From Pectobacterium carotovorum (GTDB lineage Bacteria > Pseudomonadota > Gammaproteobacteria > Enterobacterales > Enterobacteriaceae), in NCBI RefSeq assembly GCF_900129615.1, contig NZ_FQWI01000001.1, positions 806,001 to 870,000 on the forward strand: 64,000 bases of DNA. The letters run 5' to 3'. The notes under the pieces are model-generated. The model did no database searches and was not told the DNA's origin. It worked only from the letters and a program-made list of their open reading frames with translations. A program made the translations under genes and the position numbers. Below are positions 16,744 through 25,742 of this stretch, piece after piece (the first letter of the stretch is position 1; every line of letters begins with the position of its first letter).

Positions 16744-17464
16744 AGCCTTGCTCCTCCAACTGTTTCACCAGCGAGAAATCACCGGATTTCACAATACGTC
16801 CCTGATACAGAACGTGGACGTGATCCGGTTTGATGTAATCAAGAATACGCTGGTAGTGCGTTACGATGATGAACGAGCGTTTGCCGTCACGCAGGGAGTT
16901 TACGCCGTTAGAGACGATTTTCAGTGCATCGATGTCCAGCCCGGAGTCGGTTTCATCCAGAATGCACAGATCCGGCTCCAGCGCCGCCATCTGCAAAATA
17001 TCGTTACGCTTCTTCTCACCGCCGGAGAAGCCCACGTTGACCGAACGGGTCAACAAATCTTCCGGCATATTCAACAACTTGATCTTTTCTTCGATAAAGT
17101 CGGCGAAGTCAAAGCGATCCAGCGGTTCCTGCTCGCGGTATTTACGCACCGCGTTAACGGAGGTTTGCAGGAAGAACTGGTTGCTGACGCCGGGGATTTC
17201 GACAGGGTACTGAAACGCCATAAAGACGCCTTCGCCCGCGCGATCTTCTGGAGACAATTCCAGCAGATCTTTCCCTTTGAAGCTGACAGAACCGTCGGTC
17301 ACTTCATATTCTTCACGTCCAGCCAGCGTTGCGGAGAGCGTACTCTTTCCTGAGCCATTCGGGCCCATAATCGCGTGGACTTCACCCGGCTTAATGGTGA
17401 GATTAAGCCCTTTGATGATCTCTTTGCCTTCTACGCTGACTTTTAAATTTTCGATGCTTAACAT
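16718..17464 (-). CDS. sufC: Fe-S assembly ATPase SufC
   Basis: SufC is an ABC-type soluble ATPase that drives SufB-SufD. It shows Walker A GPNGSGKST, signature LSGGEKKRND-like sequence (FSGGEKKRND) and Walker B DLCILDETDSGLD, with the glutamate-threonine spacing typical of SufC. The start MLSIENLKVSVEG at 17464 follows E. coli; an in-frame ATG 15 bases upstream would add only five residues. It lies between sufB and sufD, overlapping the latter. Confidence 0.96.
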   Translation of the reverse strand: MLSIENLKVSVEGKEIIKGLNLTIKPGEVHAIMGPNGSGKSTLSATLAGREEYEVTDGSVSFKGKDLLELSPEDRAGEGVFMAFQYPVEIPGVSNQFFLQTSVNAVRKYREQEPLDRFDFADFIEEKIKLLNMPEDLLTRSVNVGFSGGEKKRNDILQMAALEPDLCILDETDSGLDIDALKIVSNGVNSLRDGKRSFIIVTHYQRILDYIKPDHVHVLYQGRIVKSGDFSLVKQLEEQGYGWLTDEQ

Positions 17465-17561
17465 GCTTATTCCTTCCAACGCCCAATGTGGCGAGCGCTT
17501 AATGAATTCCGGGACCGATGATTCTCATTATTCGTCTGTGAAAATCCCGGTAACCGCCGAA

Positions 17562-19061
17562 TTAACCGACGCTGTGTTCCAGGCTAATCGCCAGTAACTT
17601 TTGTGCTTCTACCGCAAATTCCAGCGGCAATTCAGAGAAGACGTCCTTACAGAATCCGTTCACGATCATCGAGATGGCGTCATCTTCGCTGATACCGCGT
17701 TGCAGACAGTAGAACAGCTGATCTTCACCAATTTTCGAGGTCGTCGCTTCATGCTCCAACTGCGCGGTATTGTTACGCACTTCCACGTAGGGGAAGGTGT
17801 GTGCGCCGCACTCGCTGCCGATCAGCATAGAGTCACACTGGGTGAAGTTACGGGCGTTGGTCGCGCTCGGCATGATCTTCACCAGACCACGGTAGGTGTT
17901 CTCACTGCGTCCGGCGGAAATCCCTTTGGAGATGATGGTCGAACGGGTGTTTTTACCGATGTGAATCATCTTGGTGCCGGTATCGGCCTGCTGGCGACCA
18001 TTGGTCAAGGCAACAGAGAAGAATTCGCCGACGGAGTAATCACCGCGCAGAATAACGCTCGGGTATTTCCAGGTGATCGCTGAGCCAGTTTCCGACTGCG
18101 TCCATGACATTTTTGAATGCTCACCGGCACACAGCGCGCGCTTGGTCACGAAGTTCAGAATTCCGCCTTCTGCGTCATCTTTACCGGAGAACCAGTTCTG
18201 CACCGTGGAATATTTCACTTCGGCATTCTTGTTGATGATGACTTCCACCACGGCAGCGTGCAGTTGGTAGGTGTCACGAACCGGCGCGGAGCAGCCTTCG
18301 ATGTAGCTGACGTAGCTGTCATCATCGGCGATCAGGATCGTACGCTCGAACTGACCGGTTTTCGCCGCGTTGATGCGGAAATACGTCGACAGTTCCATCG
18401 GGCAGCGCACGCCTTTCGGGATGTATACAAACGTGCCGTCAGAGGCAACCGCCGAATTCAGCGCCGCAAAGAAGTTGTCGTTCGCCGGTACGACCGTACC
18501 GAGATACTGACGCACCAGATCGGGATGTTCCTGAATCGCCTCGCTGAATGAACAGAAGATAATGCCTTTTTCAGCCAGCTCATGCCGATACGTGGTCGCC
18601 ACAGATACGGAGTCGAAAATCGCATCGACAGCCACTTTCTTGCCCTCACGGACAGGAACACCCAACTGATTAAACGCATTCTCTACTTCGCTGGTCAGGT
18701 AATTATTCACGTCCGTAATCCCGGATTGCTGCTTGGCACCGGGCTCAGAGCCGCAGCTGTCATCGCAGTTACCGCAGGAAGGCGCGGAATAATAGCTATA
18801 GTCCTGATAGTCCAGTTTCTCGTAATGGGCTTTCAACCAATGCGGTTCTTCCATCTCCAGCCATGCTTTGTAGGCGTTGAGACGGAATTCCAGCATCCAC
18901 TCAGGTTCGTTACGCTTCGCCGAGATCGCCCGTACGACATCTTCGTTGATGCCGTGCGCCAGCTCATCGGTTTCCAACTGCGTGAAGAAACCTTCTTTAT
19001 AGCGTCCATCACCCATCCAGATCTGGACATCATCAGGTACATCTACCGTGCTACGTGCCAT
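17562..19061 (-). CDS. sufB: Fe-S assembly scaffold subunit SufB
   Basis: SufB is the main scaffold on which the cluster is built. The 499-residue protein contains the C-terminal SUF core with [21 protein letters not shown] and the late catalytic region [13 protein letters not shown], plus an N-terminal cysteine-rich stretch [10 protein letters not shown] as in enterobacterial SufB. It follows sufA by 13 bp. Confidence 0.96.
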   Translation of the reverse strand: MARSTVDVPDDVQIWMGDGRYKEGFFTQLETDELAHGINEDVVRAISAKRNEPEWMLEFRLNAYKAWLEMEEPHWLKAHYEKLDYQDYSYYSAPSCGNCDDSCGSEPGAKQQSGITDVNNYLTSEVENAFNQLGVPVREGKKVAVDAIFDSVSVATTYRHELAEKGIIFCSFSEAIQEHPDLVRQYLGTVVPANDNFFAALNSAVASDGTFVYIPKGVRCPMELSTYFRINAAKTGQFERTILIADDDSYVSYIEGCSAPVRDTYQLHAAVVEVIINKNAEVKYSTVQNWFSGKDDAEGGILNFVTKRALCAGEHSKMSWTQSETGSAITWKYPSVILRGDYSVGEFFSVALTNGRQQADTGTKMIHIGKNTRSTIISKGISAGRSENTYRGLVKIMPSATNARNFTQCDSMLIGSECGAHTFPYVEVRNNTAQLEHEATTSKIGEDQLFYCLQRGISEDDAISMIVNGFCKDVFSELPLEFAVEAQKLLAISLEHSVG

Positions 19062-19074
19062 AATTTTTCATCAC

Positions 19075-19446
19075 TTAAATGCCAAAGCTTTCGCCACATC
19101 CACAAGCATGCTGCGCTCTGGGATTATTAAACTTGAATATCTGATTCAGCCCTTCACGGACGAAATCAAGTTCTGTGCCGTCAATGAAAGGCATCGCTTT
19201 CAGTGGGACATACAGTTTTGCGCCGTCGCGTTCGAAGACCAGATCGTCGGTCTCAAACTCCTGCACCAGATCCAGCACGTAGCCAAACCCTGCACAGCCT
19301 GATTGTTTAACGCCGAGCCGCAGTCCTTGCACGGCTTCATCCTGCTTCATCAGATTCTTAATCTGCTTCACGGCGCTGTCGGTCAGCGTCAATCCTTGCC
19401 AGACATTTTCATCCAGTGAAAACGTCCCTACATTTTCCGCTTGCAT
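19075..19446 (-). CDS. sufA: A-type Fe-S carrier SufA
   Basis: SufA receives Fe-S clusters from SufBCD and delivers them to target proteins. It belongs to the IscA/HesB family: one conserved cysteine in KQSGCAGFGYV and the C-terminal pair in ACGCGESF are present, at the standard length (123 residues). First gene of the suf operon; the upstream region contains one partial Fur-like sequence. Confidence 0.95.
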   Translation of the reverse strand: MQAENVGTFSLDENVWQGLTLTDSAVKQIKNLMKQDEAVQGLRLGVKQSGCAGFGYVLDLVQEFETDDLVFERDGAKLYVPLKAMPFIDGTELDFVREGLNQIFKFNNPRAQHACGCGESFGI

Positions 19447-19502
19447 ATGGAATACCTCATTGCGTGTGGTACCAGTTTTAGGCTGGTTTCCCCTAATGTT
19501 AG

Positions 19503-19517
19503 TGATAATGAAACTAG
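19503..19517 (-). promoter_or_regulatory. Partial Fur-like site upstream of sufA
   Basis: TGATAATGAAACTAG matches about 10 of 15 positions of the Fur core TGATAATnATTATCA, roughly 60 bp before the sufA start. Fur and IscR control suf in E. coli from this region. The match is weak and no clear IscR site was resolved by eye. Confidence 0.35.
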
Positions 19518-19685
19518 CTTCAACCTCTTGTTTCGCAGGGCTATTCGTAACATTTCGGTTTTTAGCGAGCCAATAGCGCTATTTTACACGTCTCCGACGC
19601 GCCAAACAATGCGGCAACAAATCTACTAACCAATTGATAATAAATGAATTAATATCATCACCCCTGTCCCTTTCGGGAAGGTAAA

Positions 19686-19712
19686 AATTATCATCTCATT
19701 ATCATTATTATA
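19686..19712. promoter_or_regulatory. GATAAT-type Fur array upstream of the 19754/19873 ORFs
   Basis: ATTATCAT occurs twice at 11-bp spacing within AATTATCATCTCATTATCAT, and the opposite strand reads as GATAAT-like hexamers. That resembles the hexamer-array form of Fur sites. It lies between suf and the rightward small ORFs, so it could act on either direction. No perfect inverted repeat is present. Confidence 0.45.
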
Positions 19713-19753
19713 ACATTTATCGGCGATACCTATTTGTAAAACAGGGAAGGTAT

Positions 19754-19813
19754 ATGAAGATTTATGTGATTTCCGATCGTACTTTTGACGTTAAAGCACA
19801 TTTTGCCCATTGA
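19754..19813 (+). CDS. Possible 19-residue leader peptide
   Basis: A short ORF, MKIYVISDRTFDVKAHFAH, follows a strong ribosome site (GGGAAGG, five bases before ATG). Six to eight bases after its stop comes GGCC and a run of six T, with a weak CCAT/ATGG hairpin spanning the stop codon. It lies between a Fur-like array and the Fur palindrome of the next gene. It may be a small leader or a chance ORF; I recognise no homologue. Confidence 0.3.
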   Translation: MKIYVISDRTFDVKAHFAH

Positions 19814-19826
19814 TCATGGCCTTTTT

Positions 19827-19854
19827 TATAAATATGATAATGATTATCATTTCA
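19827..19854 (+). promoter_or_regulatory. Fur box and promoter of the orphan ORF at 19873
   Basis: ATGATAATGATTATCAT (19834-19850) is a perfect 17-bp palindrome, and the 19-bp window from 19836 matches 15 positions of the Fur consensus GATAATGATAATCATTATC. A likely -10, TATAAA (19827-19832), lies just before it with TTGCCC 18 bp further up. Fur with iron should shut this promoter. Confidence 0.8.
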
Positions 19855-19872
19855 TTTTCAGGATCGATAACC

Positions 19873-20274
19873 ATGCTTTCCGTGAATGCCTGGCTGCACC
19901 ACCAAATTGACGAATATAAATTTCAGATTCGCGATGCCACCGTTGATTTCTATATGGCGGAAGCTCGCCTGAACCGTCCAGGAAGCAATATTGACCATTT
20001 ACGTCGCTATCATAACGCCTGCATGGACATGGTTGAACTCTGTCTGAGAAATGGCGATGACGACAGCTATCTGCATGCACTGGCCAAGCTGCACAATCGG
20101 TTGATTAAAGAGATTAATAATGAAGGGCGTTGTCACCTCTTTCGAGTGCAAAGCTACTACTTTGCCCGTAACACGCTGAAGTCGATTTGCCATCAGTTAA
20201 GCATGCAAGGCTCATGGGATAAAGCCACCGAGTTTCAGACAGACTTCGTTAAGCGCGTACCATTTCTCCCCTGA
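19873..20274 (+). CDS. Uncharacterised Fur-box-preceded protein, 133 residues
   Basis: I do not recognise this protein. From the start MLSVNAWLHHQIDEY the chain has 133 residues, no signal peptide or membrane segment, and reads as all-helical with several His, Tyr and Cys residues (for instance HLRRYHNACMDMVELCLRNG). The start at 19873 was chosen because AGGA lies at proper distance and an upstream in-frame extension would translate the Fur box. It sits between sufA and menI, where E. coli carries the unrelated ydiH. A role in iron limitation is inferred only from the operator and the suf neighbour. Confidence 0.7.
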   Translation: MLSVNAWLHHQIDEYKFQIRDATVDFYMAEARLNRPGSNIDHLRRYHNACMDMVELCLRNGDDDSYLHALAKLHNRLIKEINNEGRCHLFRVQSYYFARNTLKSICHQLSMQGSWDKATEFQTDFVKRVPFLP

Positions 20275-20346
20275 AGAGGAATGTTTTCTCAGAACAACCG
20301 AACCAGACCCGCCAGCAGTCTGGTTCAGTGCTTCATGTTTACAGTT

Positions 20347-20763
20347 TTACGGTGTAATGACCGACGTCGTCAGACGTGAAATGCAGCACAGGCGATTCTG
20401 ATTATCAAAAATCTCAATCTGCCACACCTGGCTACGGCGGCCAACGTGAAGCGCCCGGCATACGCCCCGCACTTCCCCTTCGCGCACGGCTCGCAGATGG
20501 TTGGCGTTAATTTCCAGCCCCACCACCTGCTGATCGCCTTCAGAACACAAATAGCCCGCGACGGAACCCAGCGATTCCGCCAGCACAACAGATGCACCGC
20601 CGTGCAATAAGCCAAACGGCTGACGCGTGCGAGAATCCACTGGCATCACCGCTTCCAGAGAATCCTCCGCGATATGGGTATAACGAATACCGATATGACC
20701 CACCATACACGTTTGGCTCGGTTCATTAAGCTGCTCAAGCGTAACCTGTCGTTTCCATAGCAT
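20347..20763 (-). CDS. menI: 1,4-dihydroxy-2-naphthoyl-CoA hydrolase (hotdog thioesterase)
   Basis: This 138-residue hotdog-fold thioesterase equals E. coli YdiI/MenI, which releases dihydroxynaphthoate from CoA in menaquinone synthesis. The signature PFGLLHGGASVVLAESLGS, including the catalytic Glu, and GLEINANHLR are intact. The frame is open 75 bases upstream, but homology and the ydiJ overlap place the start at MLWKRQVTLEQL. Its ATG overlaps the ydiJ stop by one base (TGATG), indicating coupled translation. Confidence 0.93.
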   Translation of the reverse strand: MLWKRQVTLEQLNEPSQTCMVGHIGIRYTHIAEDSLEAVMPVDSRTRQPFGLLHGGASVVLAESLGSVAGYLCSEGDQQVVGLEINANHLRAVREGEVRGVCRALHVGRRSQVWQIEIFDNQNRLCCISRLTTSVITP

Positions 20764-23700
20764 CAGATAATCTCCAGCAAGGCCTGTAGCGGATGGCGCA
20801 ATGCGCTGCCTTCCATGCGTTTCACCTGACTGCGGCATGAATAGCCGGTGGTCAGGCAGCGTTTCTGCGGTAACTTCTGCAACACCTGCTGCCAGGACAG
20901 CGCATAGATTCCCTGCGAGTTGGCAAGGTTCTTGGTTTCATGCCCGTAGGTTCCCGCCATGCCGCAGCAGCCGACGCTGACATTCTCCAGTTTGGCACCA
21001 AAGCGCGAGAAAATGTCGGACCACTGTTTCGTGCTGATCGGCAGCGCCGTGGTTTCCGTACAGTGCCCCAACAGATACCAGGATTCGCCAGTGGCAGGTT
21101 GCGGCGTGCTGTCTGCCAATGCCGTCACTAGCCATTCGTGCACCAATTGCACCTGGAAATCGCCACGCTTCTCTCCCAGAATTTCACGATATTCGTCACG
21201 ATAGCACAGCACCAGCGCGGGATCGACGCCCACCATTGGCATCCCCAGTTTGGCTACACGGTTCAGGAAATCTGCCGTCCTCGAGGCCGTTTTGGCAAAA
21301 CGCTGTAAGAAGCCTTTAATGTGCTGCGCTTTTCCGTTCGGCGAGAACGGCAATAGCACCGGTTTCAGCTTCAGTTTTTCGATCAGGTGGACGAAATCAG
21401 CCACCACCTGCGCATCGTAATAGCTGGTAAACGGATCCTGCACGATTAACACATACTGCTGGCGCGCCGCTTCCGGCAACTGTTCCAGTTGCTCGAGCGT
21501 GGTGTTGACGCCACTATGCCCGGCAAACTGCTGACGCAGCGACGGCGATGACAGCAAGGGCAAATCGACCATACCAATCTGGCTGCGGCTCAGGTTATTC
21601 AGCAGCGGCATTTTCAGGAAGAAGTTAAACGTCTTCGGGCTGCGCGCCATCAGTGGCGCATAGCTTTCGACACCGGCCACCAGATAATCACGAACAGGGC
21701 GCAGATAGCGCGTGTGATAAAGCTGTAGGAAGCGAGAGCGGAAACCGGGCACGTCAATCTTGATAGGGCACTGCGTTGAACAGGCTTTACACGCCAGACA
21801 GCCCGACATCGCATCTTTAACTTCATGCGAGAAATCGTAATCACCCTGCTTCGCCTGCCAGGTATTGCGAGTCTTCTGGATAAAGGCGCGCAGGCTCAGC
21901 TTCTGCTGCGGCAACGCTTTTTCCAGCGCTACCGGATCGACGCCCTGCTCCGCCAGCAGGCGTAACCATTCACGCACCAGCGTCGCACGGCCTTTCGGTG
22001 AATGAATACGGTTGCCGCTGATTTTCATCGACGGACACATTGGGCTACGAGCGTCAAAGTTAAAACACAGTCCGTTACCGTTACATTCCATCGCACCACG
22101 GAACGCGGTACGCACCGTCAGCGGGATCGTGCGATCAAACGTGCCGCGCTTGACCGCATCGACTTTCATCATCGGCGCATCCACATCCAGCGGCGCACAA
22201 ATTTTTCCAGGGTTAAGTCGGTTATCAGGGTCGAACGCCGCCTTGATGCGACGCAACTCGGTATACAGCTCCGGCCCAAAAAATTCAGGGCTGTATTCGG
22301 CGCGGAAACCTTTACCGTGCTCCCCCCACAGCAGGCCGCCATATTTGGCCGTCAGCGCGACAATCTGGTCGGAAAGCTGCTTCATCAGCATTTCCTGTTG
22401 CGGGTCGCACATATCCAGCGCGGGACGAACGTGCAGCACCCCTGCATCCACATGGCCGAACATGCCGTACGTCAGGTTATGGCTGTCCAGCAGCGCGCGG
22501 AACTCTTCGATGTAATCCGCCAGATGCTGTGGCGGCACGCAGGTATCTTCCGCAAACGGGATCGGCTTCGCCTGCCCTTTGCTGTTGCCCAGCAGCCCAA
22601 CGGCTTTTTTCCGCATCGCGTAAATACGCTCGATGCCGGCCAGATCGTTACAGGTTTGGTAGCCAATCACCCCGCCTTCTCCGCCTGCCAGCAGCGTATC
22701 CAGCCGTTGACAGAGTGAGTCGACCTGCCCGTTAATCAGCGCCTCATCATCCCCCGCGAACTCCACGATATTCAGGCCGAGCATTTCCTGATTAGGCACA
22801 TCGGTAATCAGTTCACTGACGGAGTGCCAGACGATATCTTCGCGGGCAAGGTTTAACACCTTAGAATCCACGGTTTCAACGGACAACGCTTTCGCCTCCA
22901 CCATGAACGGCGCATTGCGCAACGCTGAGTTGAAGGAGTCGTATTTGATATTCACCAGACGACGGCTCTTCGGCAGCGGCGTGATATCGAGCTTCGCTTC
23001 GGTGATAAACGCCAGCGTGCCTTCAGCCCCGGTCAGAATACGCGTCAGGTCAAAGGAACGGAGATCGTCGCTGAACACATGGCGCAAGTCATAACCCGTC
23101 AGAAAACGATTCAGCTTAGGAAACTTGTCGATAATCAACGCACGCTGTTCGCGGCAGCGGTGCAGCACCGTATGATAAATGCGGCCGATGACGGAATCTT
23201 CTAACGCCAGTTTCTCCGCCAGTTCTACCGGCATCGCCTGCGTATCCAGCATTTCGCCGCCCAGCAAGACCACACGCAGCCCCAGCACATGGTCTGAGGT
23301 TTTACCGTACACCAGCGAACCTTGCCCTGATGCATCGGTATTGATCATGCCGCCCAGCGTCGCTCGGTTACTGGTCGACAGTTCAGGTGCGAAGAAATAG
23401 CCATAAGGCTTCAGGTACTGATTAAGCTGATCTTTAATGACGCCAGCCTCGACGCGTACCCAGCCCTGTTCAGAATTGATCTCCAGAATGCGGTTCATGT
23501 AACGCGACATATCGACCACGATGCCGCGATTCAGCGCCTGCCCGTTCGTTCCTGTCCCGCCACCGCGTGGCGTAAAGGTCAACCCTGAAAAACGCGTATC
23601 ACTGGCCAGCCGTGAGAGGATCGCCACATCGGCGGTTGAGCGGGGGAAAACCACCGCATCCGGCAAAAGTTGGTAGATACTGTTATCCGTTGCCATCGTC

Positions 23701-23816
23701 AGACGATCGGCATAATTGGTCGCCGTATCGCCTGTAAATCCATTTTTCTTCAATGCTTCCAGAAAATTAAGCACCGGCTGGACCAGCCCGGGAGATTGCG
23801 TGATCTGTGGGATCAT
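20763..23816 (-). CDS. ydiJ: FAD-linked 2-hydroxyacid oxidase/Fe-S protein YdiJ
   Basis: This 1017-residue protein joins an N-terminal FAD-binding domain (about 40-270, with TPRGGGTGTNGQAL), an FAD-oxidase C-terminal domain (about 270-560), an Fe-S region (MSGCLACKACSTQCPIKID near residue 660) and a C-terminal CCG-type domain (VGCCGMAGTYGHE near residue 965). E. coli YdiJ is reported as a D-2-hydroxyglutarate dehydrogenase. Start MIPQITQSP follows E. coli; the frame is open 24 bases further. Transcribed with menI. Its cluster need may explain the long-standing suf neighbourhood, which is an inference. Confidence 0.92.
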   Translation of the reverse strand: MIPQITQSPGLVQPVLNFLEALKKNGFTGDTATNYADRLTMATDNSIYQLLPDAVVFPRSTADVAILSRLASDTRFSGLTFTPRGGGTGTNGQALNRGIVVDMSRYMNRILEINSEQGWVRVEAGVIKDQLNQYLKPYGYFFAPELSTSNRATLGGMINTDASGQGSLVYGKTSDHVLGLRVVLLGGEMLDTQAMPVELAEKLALEDSVIGRIYHTVLHRCREQRALIIDKFPKLNRFLTGYDLRHVFSDDLRSFDLTRILTGAEGTLAFITEAKLDITPLPKSRRLVNIKYDSFNSALRNAPFMVEAKALSVETVDSKVLNLAREDIVWHSVSELITDVPNQEMLGLNIVEFAGDDEALINGQVDSLCQRLDTLLAGGEGGVIGYQTCNDLAGIERIYAMRKKAVGLLGNSKGQAKPIPFAEDTCVPPQHLADYIEEFRALLDSHNLTYGMFGHVDAGVLHVRPALDMCDPQQEMLMKQLSDQIVALTAKYGGLLWGEHGKGFRAEYSPEFFGPELYTELRRIKAAFDPDNRLNPGKICAPLDVDAPMMKVDAVKRGTFDRTIPLTVRTAFRGAMECNGNGLCFNFDARSPMCPSMKISGNRIHSPKGRATLVREWLRLLAEQGVDPVALEKALPQQKLSLRAFIQKTRNTWQAKQGDYDFSHEVKDAMSGCLACKACSTQCPIKIDVPGFRSRFLQLYHTRYLRPVRDYLVAGVESYAPLMARSPKTFNFFLKMPLLNNLSRSQIGMVDLPLLSSPSLRQQFAGHSGVNTTLEQLEQLPEAARQQYVLIVQDPFTSYYDAQVVADFVHLIEKLKLKPVLLPFSPNGKAQHIKGFLQRFAKTASRTADFLNRVAKLGMPMVGVDPALVLCYRDEYREILGEKRGDFQVQLVHEWLVTALADSTPQPATGESWYLLGHCTETTALPISTKQWSDIFSRFGAKLENVSVGCCGMAGTYGHETKNLANSQGIYALSWQQVLQKLPQKRCLTTGYSCRSQVKRMEGSALRHPLQALLEII

Positions 23817-24113
23817 TATTTTTTGACCCTGTCCGTACATGATGTGTTTGCCAATATGTCGTGAAATGCCTGTGAAGAGTCTGCTATAGCCGCTCTGTCA
23901 TCGGGGACATCACGTTTTATCACATTTCGCAATCGTGTGCGCTCCCGGATCGGCAAAAACATACAGCGTGTTGGCGAACCGTCGTTTCACCAACAAAATG
24001 TTCAACAGGCTGTCAAAACACCCGGAAATATCTCATGATGACGTTGTGATTAAATCAGTTCACCCAAACCACCTCACCTTCAGCCTTTTCTTTTGCTATT
24101 GAGGAACCATTCG

Positions 24114-25223
24114 TTGAGCAAATATTCTCAACCACCACGATTTGACCTGGCCAGAATCCTGTTCAGTCTGGTGTTTATTACCATCATGATTATTGCCTGT
24201 TTTTGGGTGGTGCAGCCTTTTATTCTGGGATTCGCCTGGGCATGTATGGTGGTCATTGCCACCTGGCCGATGCTGATTAAATTTCAGGCACTATTATGGG
24301 GGAGACGTTCTCTGGCAGTGTTGGTGATGACGTTGCTGCTTATCCTGCTATTTATTGTCCCGATTGCCGTTCTTGTCAGCAGCGTGGTGGATAACAGCTC
24401 GGCGCTAATGAGCTGGGGAGCCAGACAGGAAAACTTTTCGCCCCCGACGCTGGAGTGGCTGACGTCCATTCCTTTAGTGGGAGAAAAATTATTTAACAGC
24501 TGGCAGGCGCTGTTGCAAAGCGGTGGCAGCGGTCTGTTCGCCAAAGTGCAACCCTATTTTGGTAAAACGGCGACCTGGCTGGTGGCACAGGCGGCGCATG
24601 TCGGGCGTTTTCTGATGCACTGCTCCCTGATGCTGATCTTCAGCGCCCTGCTTTATTACAAGGGCGAAGCCGTTGCGAAGGCCGTGCGACATTTCGCTAT
24701 CCGGCTGGGACAGGAGCGCGGCGATGCAGCCGTGATTCTGGCAGCACAGTCAATTCGTGCCGTCGCACTGGGCGTGGTGGTAACGGCTATCGTACAATCG
24801 GTGTTAGGCGGAATCGGCCTGGGGCTATCCGGTATTCCCTACACCACACTATTAACCGTTCTGATGTTTCTATGTTGTCTGGCGCAGTTGGGGCCACTTC
24901 CGGTATTGATTCCTGCGATTATCTGGCTGTATTGGACGGGCGATACCACCTGGGGCACCATCCTGCTGGTATGGAGCTGTTTCGTTGGTACCATCGATAA
25001 CATTATTCGCCCGGTATTAATCAGAATGGGAGCCGATCTTCCTATGCTGCTGATTCTTTCCGGCGTGATTGGCGGGTTGTTGGCGTTTGGCATGATTGGG
25101 ATATTTATTGGCCCGGTCGTCCTCGCCGTTTCCTACCGTCTGCTGTTTGCCTGGATGCGTGAAATCCCCGAACCGCAAAACATCCTTTCCGTTAATACGT
25201 CTAACACGACAGATAAAGAGTAA
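24114..25223 (+). CDS. ydiK: AI-2E family inner-membrane protein YdiK
   Basis: The 369-residue membrane protein has about eight hydrophobic segments and the family signature near residues 250-330 (LGPLPVLIPAIIWLYW, then IRPVLIRMGADLP). It belongs to the AI-2E transporter/PerM family; no substrate is established for YdiK. No ATG exists near the N-terminus, and TTG at 24114 is preceded by GAGGA eight bases upstream; a TTG 21 bases earlier is less likely. Divergent from ydiJ with about 300 bp between them. Confidence 0.88.
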   Translation: MSKYSQPPRFDLARILFSLVFITIMIIACFWVVQPFILGFAWACMVVIATWPMLIKFQALLWGRRSLAVLVMTLLLILLFIVPIAVLVSSVVDNSSALMSWGARQENFSPPTLEWLTSIPLVGEKLFNSWQALLQSGGSGLFAKVQPYFGKTATWLVAQAAHVGRFLMHCSLMLIFSALLYYKGEAVAKAVRHFAIRLGQERGDAAVILAAQSIRAVALGVVVTAIVQSVLGGIGLGLSGIPYTTLLTVLMFLCCLAQLGPLPVLIPAIIWLYWTGDTTWGTILLVWSCFVGTIDNIIRPVLIRMGADLPMLLILSGVIGGLLAFGMIGIFIGPVVLAVSYRLLFAWMREIPEPQNILSVNTSNTTDKE

Positions 25224-25490
25224 GACCGACAGTCACCGTTTTCTCTTCCCGTGGGCGGTACACCGCCCACGCATTCCCTCTCTCGGCATCGCTTTTTCGA
25301 CTCTATTTTCCGGTTCTATTTTTTCGGCACTATCATTCCCTTACTTTTTCAATAGGTAAAAGTAACTAATGATTAACCCTCTATTCCTAGGGATTAGTCC
25401 TAAAAATTTTGATATCATTTCTCTAATGCATCAATATTATTGACAATATAAAAACTCTGAGAGACCGACTCTTAAAAGATAATTAACTAT

Positions 25491-25504
25491 TAGGATGATT
25501 CTTA
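25491..25504 (+). promoter_or_regulatory. RcsB-type box upstream of rprA
   Basis: TAGGATGATTCTTA matches 12 of 14 positions of the RcsAB consensus in inverse orientation (TAGGAATATTCTTA). It ends about 35 bp before the likely start of RprA, the position expected for RcsB activation of this sRNA. Confidence 0.7.
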
Positions 25505-25537
25505 ATGACGAAATAGGCCATAATCCATAGGATAAAT

Positions 25538-25651
25538 ACCGGAGCTAGTATTAACCTACTGTTTGTCAATGAGGTTTCCTCCTCGTCAGAGTTAGTAACG
25601 AATTGCTGTGTGTAGTCTTTGCCCATCCCCTGAGATGGGCCTTTTTTTTCC
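25538..25651 (+). ncRNA. rprA: RprA small RNA
   Basis: The stretch AACGAATTGCTGTGTGTAGT followed by CTTTGCCCATC, a GATGGGC terminator arm and eight T residues reproduces the 3' half of E. coli RprA almost base for base. Gene order (downstream of ydiK) also agrees. RprA is an Hfq-dependent activator of rpoS translation and represses csgD, and is switched on by the Rcs envelope-stress relay. The 5' half, upstream of about 25595, is clearly diverged from E. coli, so the 5' end is approximate. Confidence 0.88.
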
Positions 25652-25742
25652 TTTCATTTGTCTTCCATTCAATTACGCCTCATCCCTTTTTTGTTACTCT
25701 CCTGTCTGCCTACTTTCAGTTCAGTTTTTCAGGAGTTTTTCA

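Noticed and set aside
16682-17353. 223-residue plus-strand ORF over sufC/sufD
   Set aside because: Antisense to two well-supported suf genes, without a domain or ribosome site.
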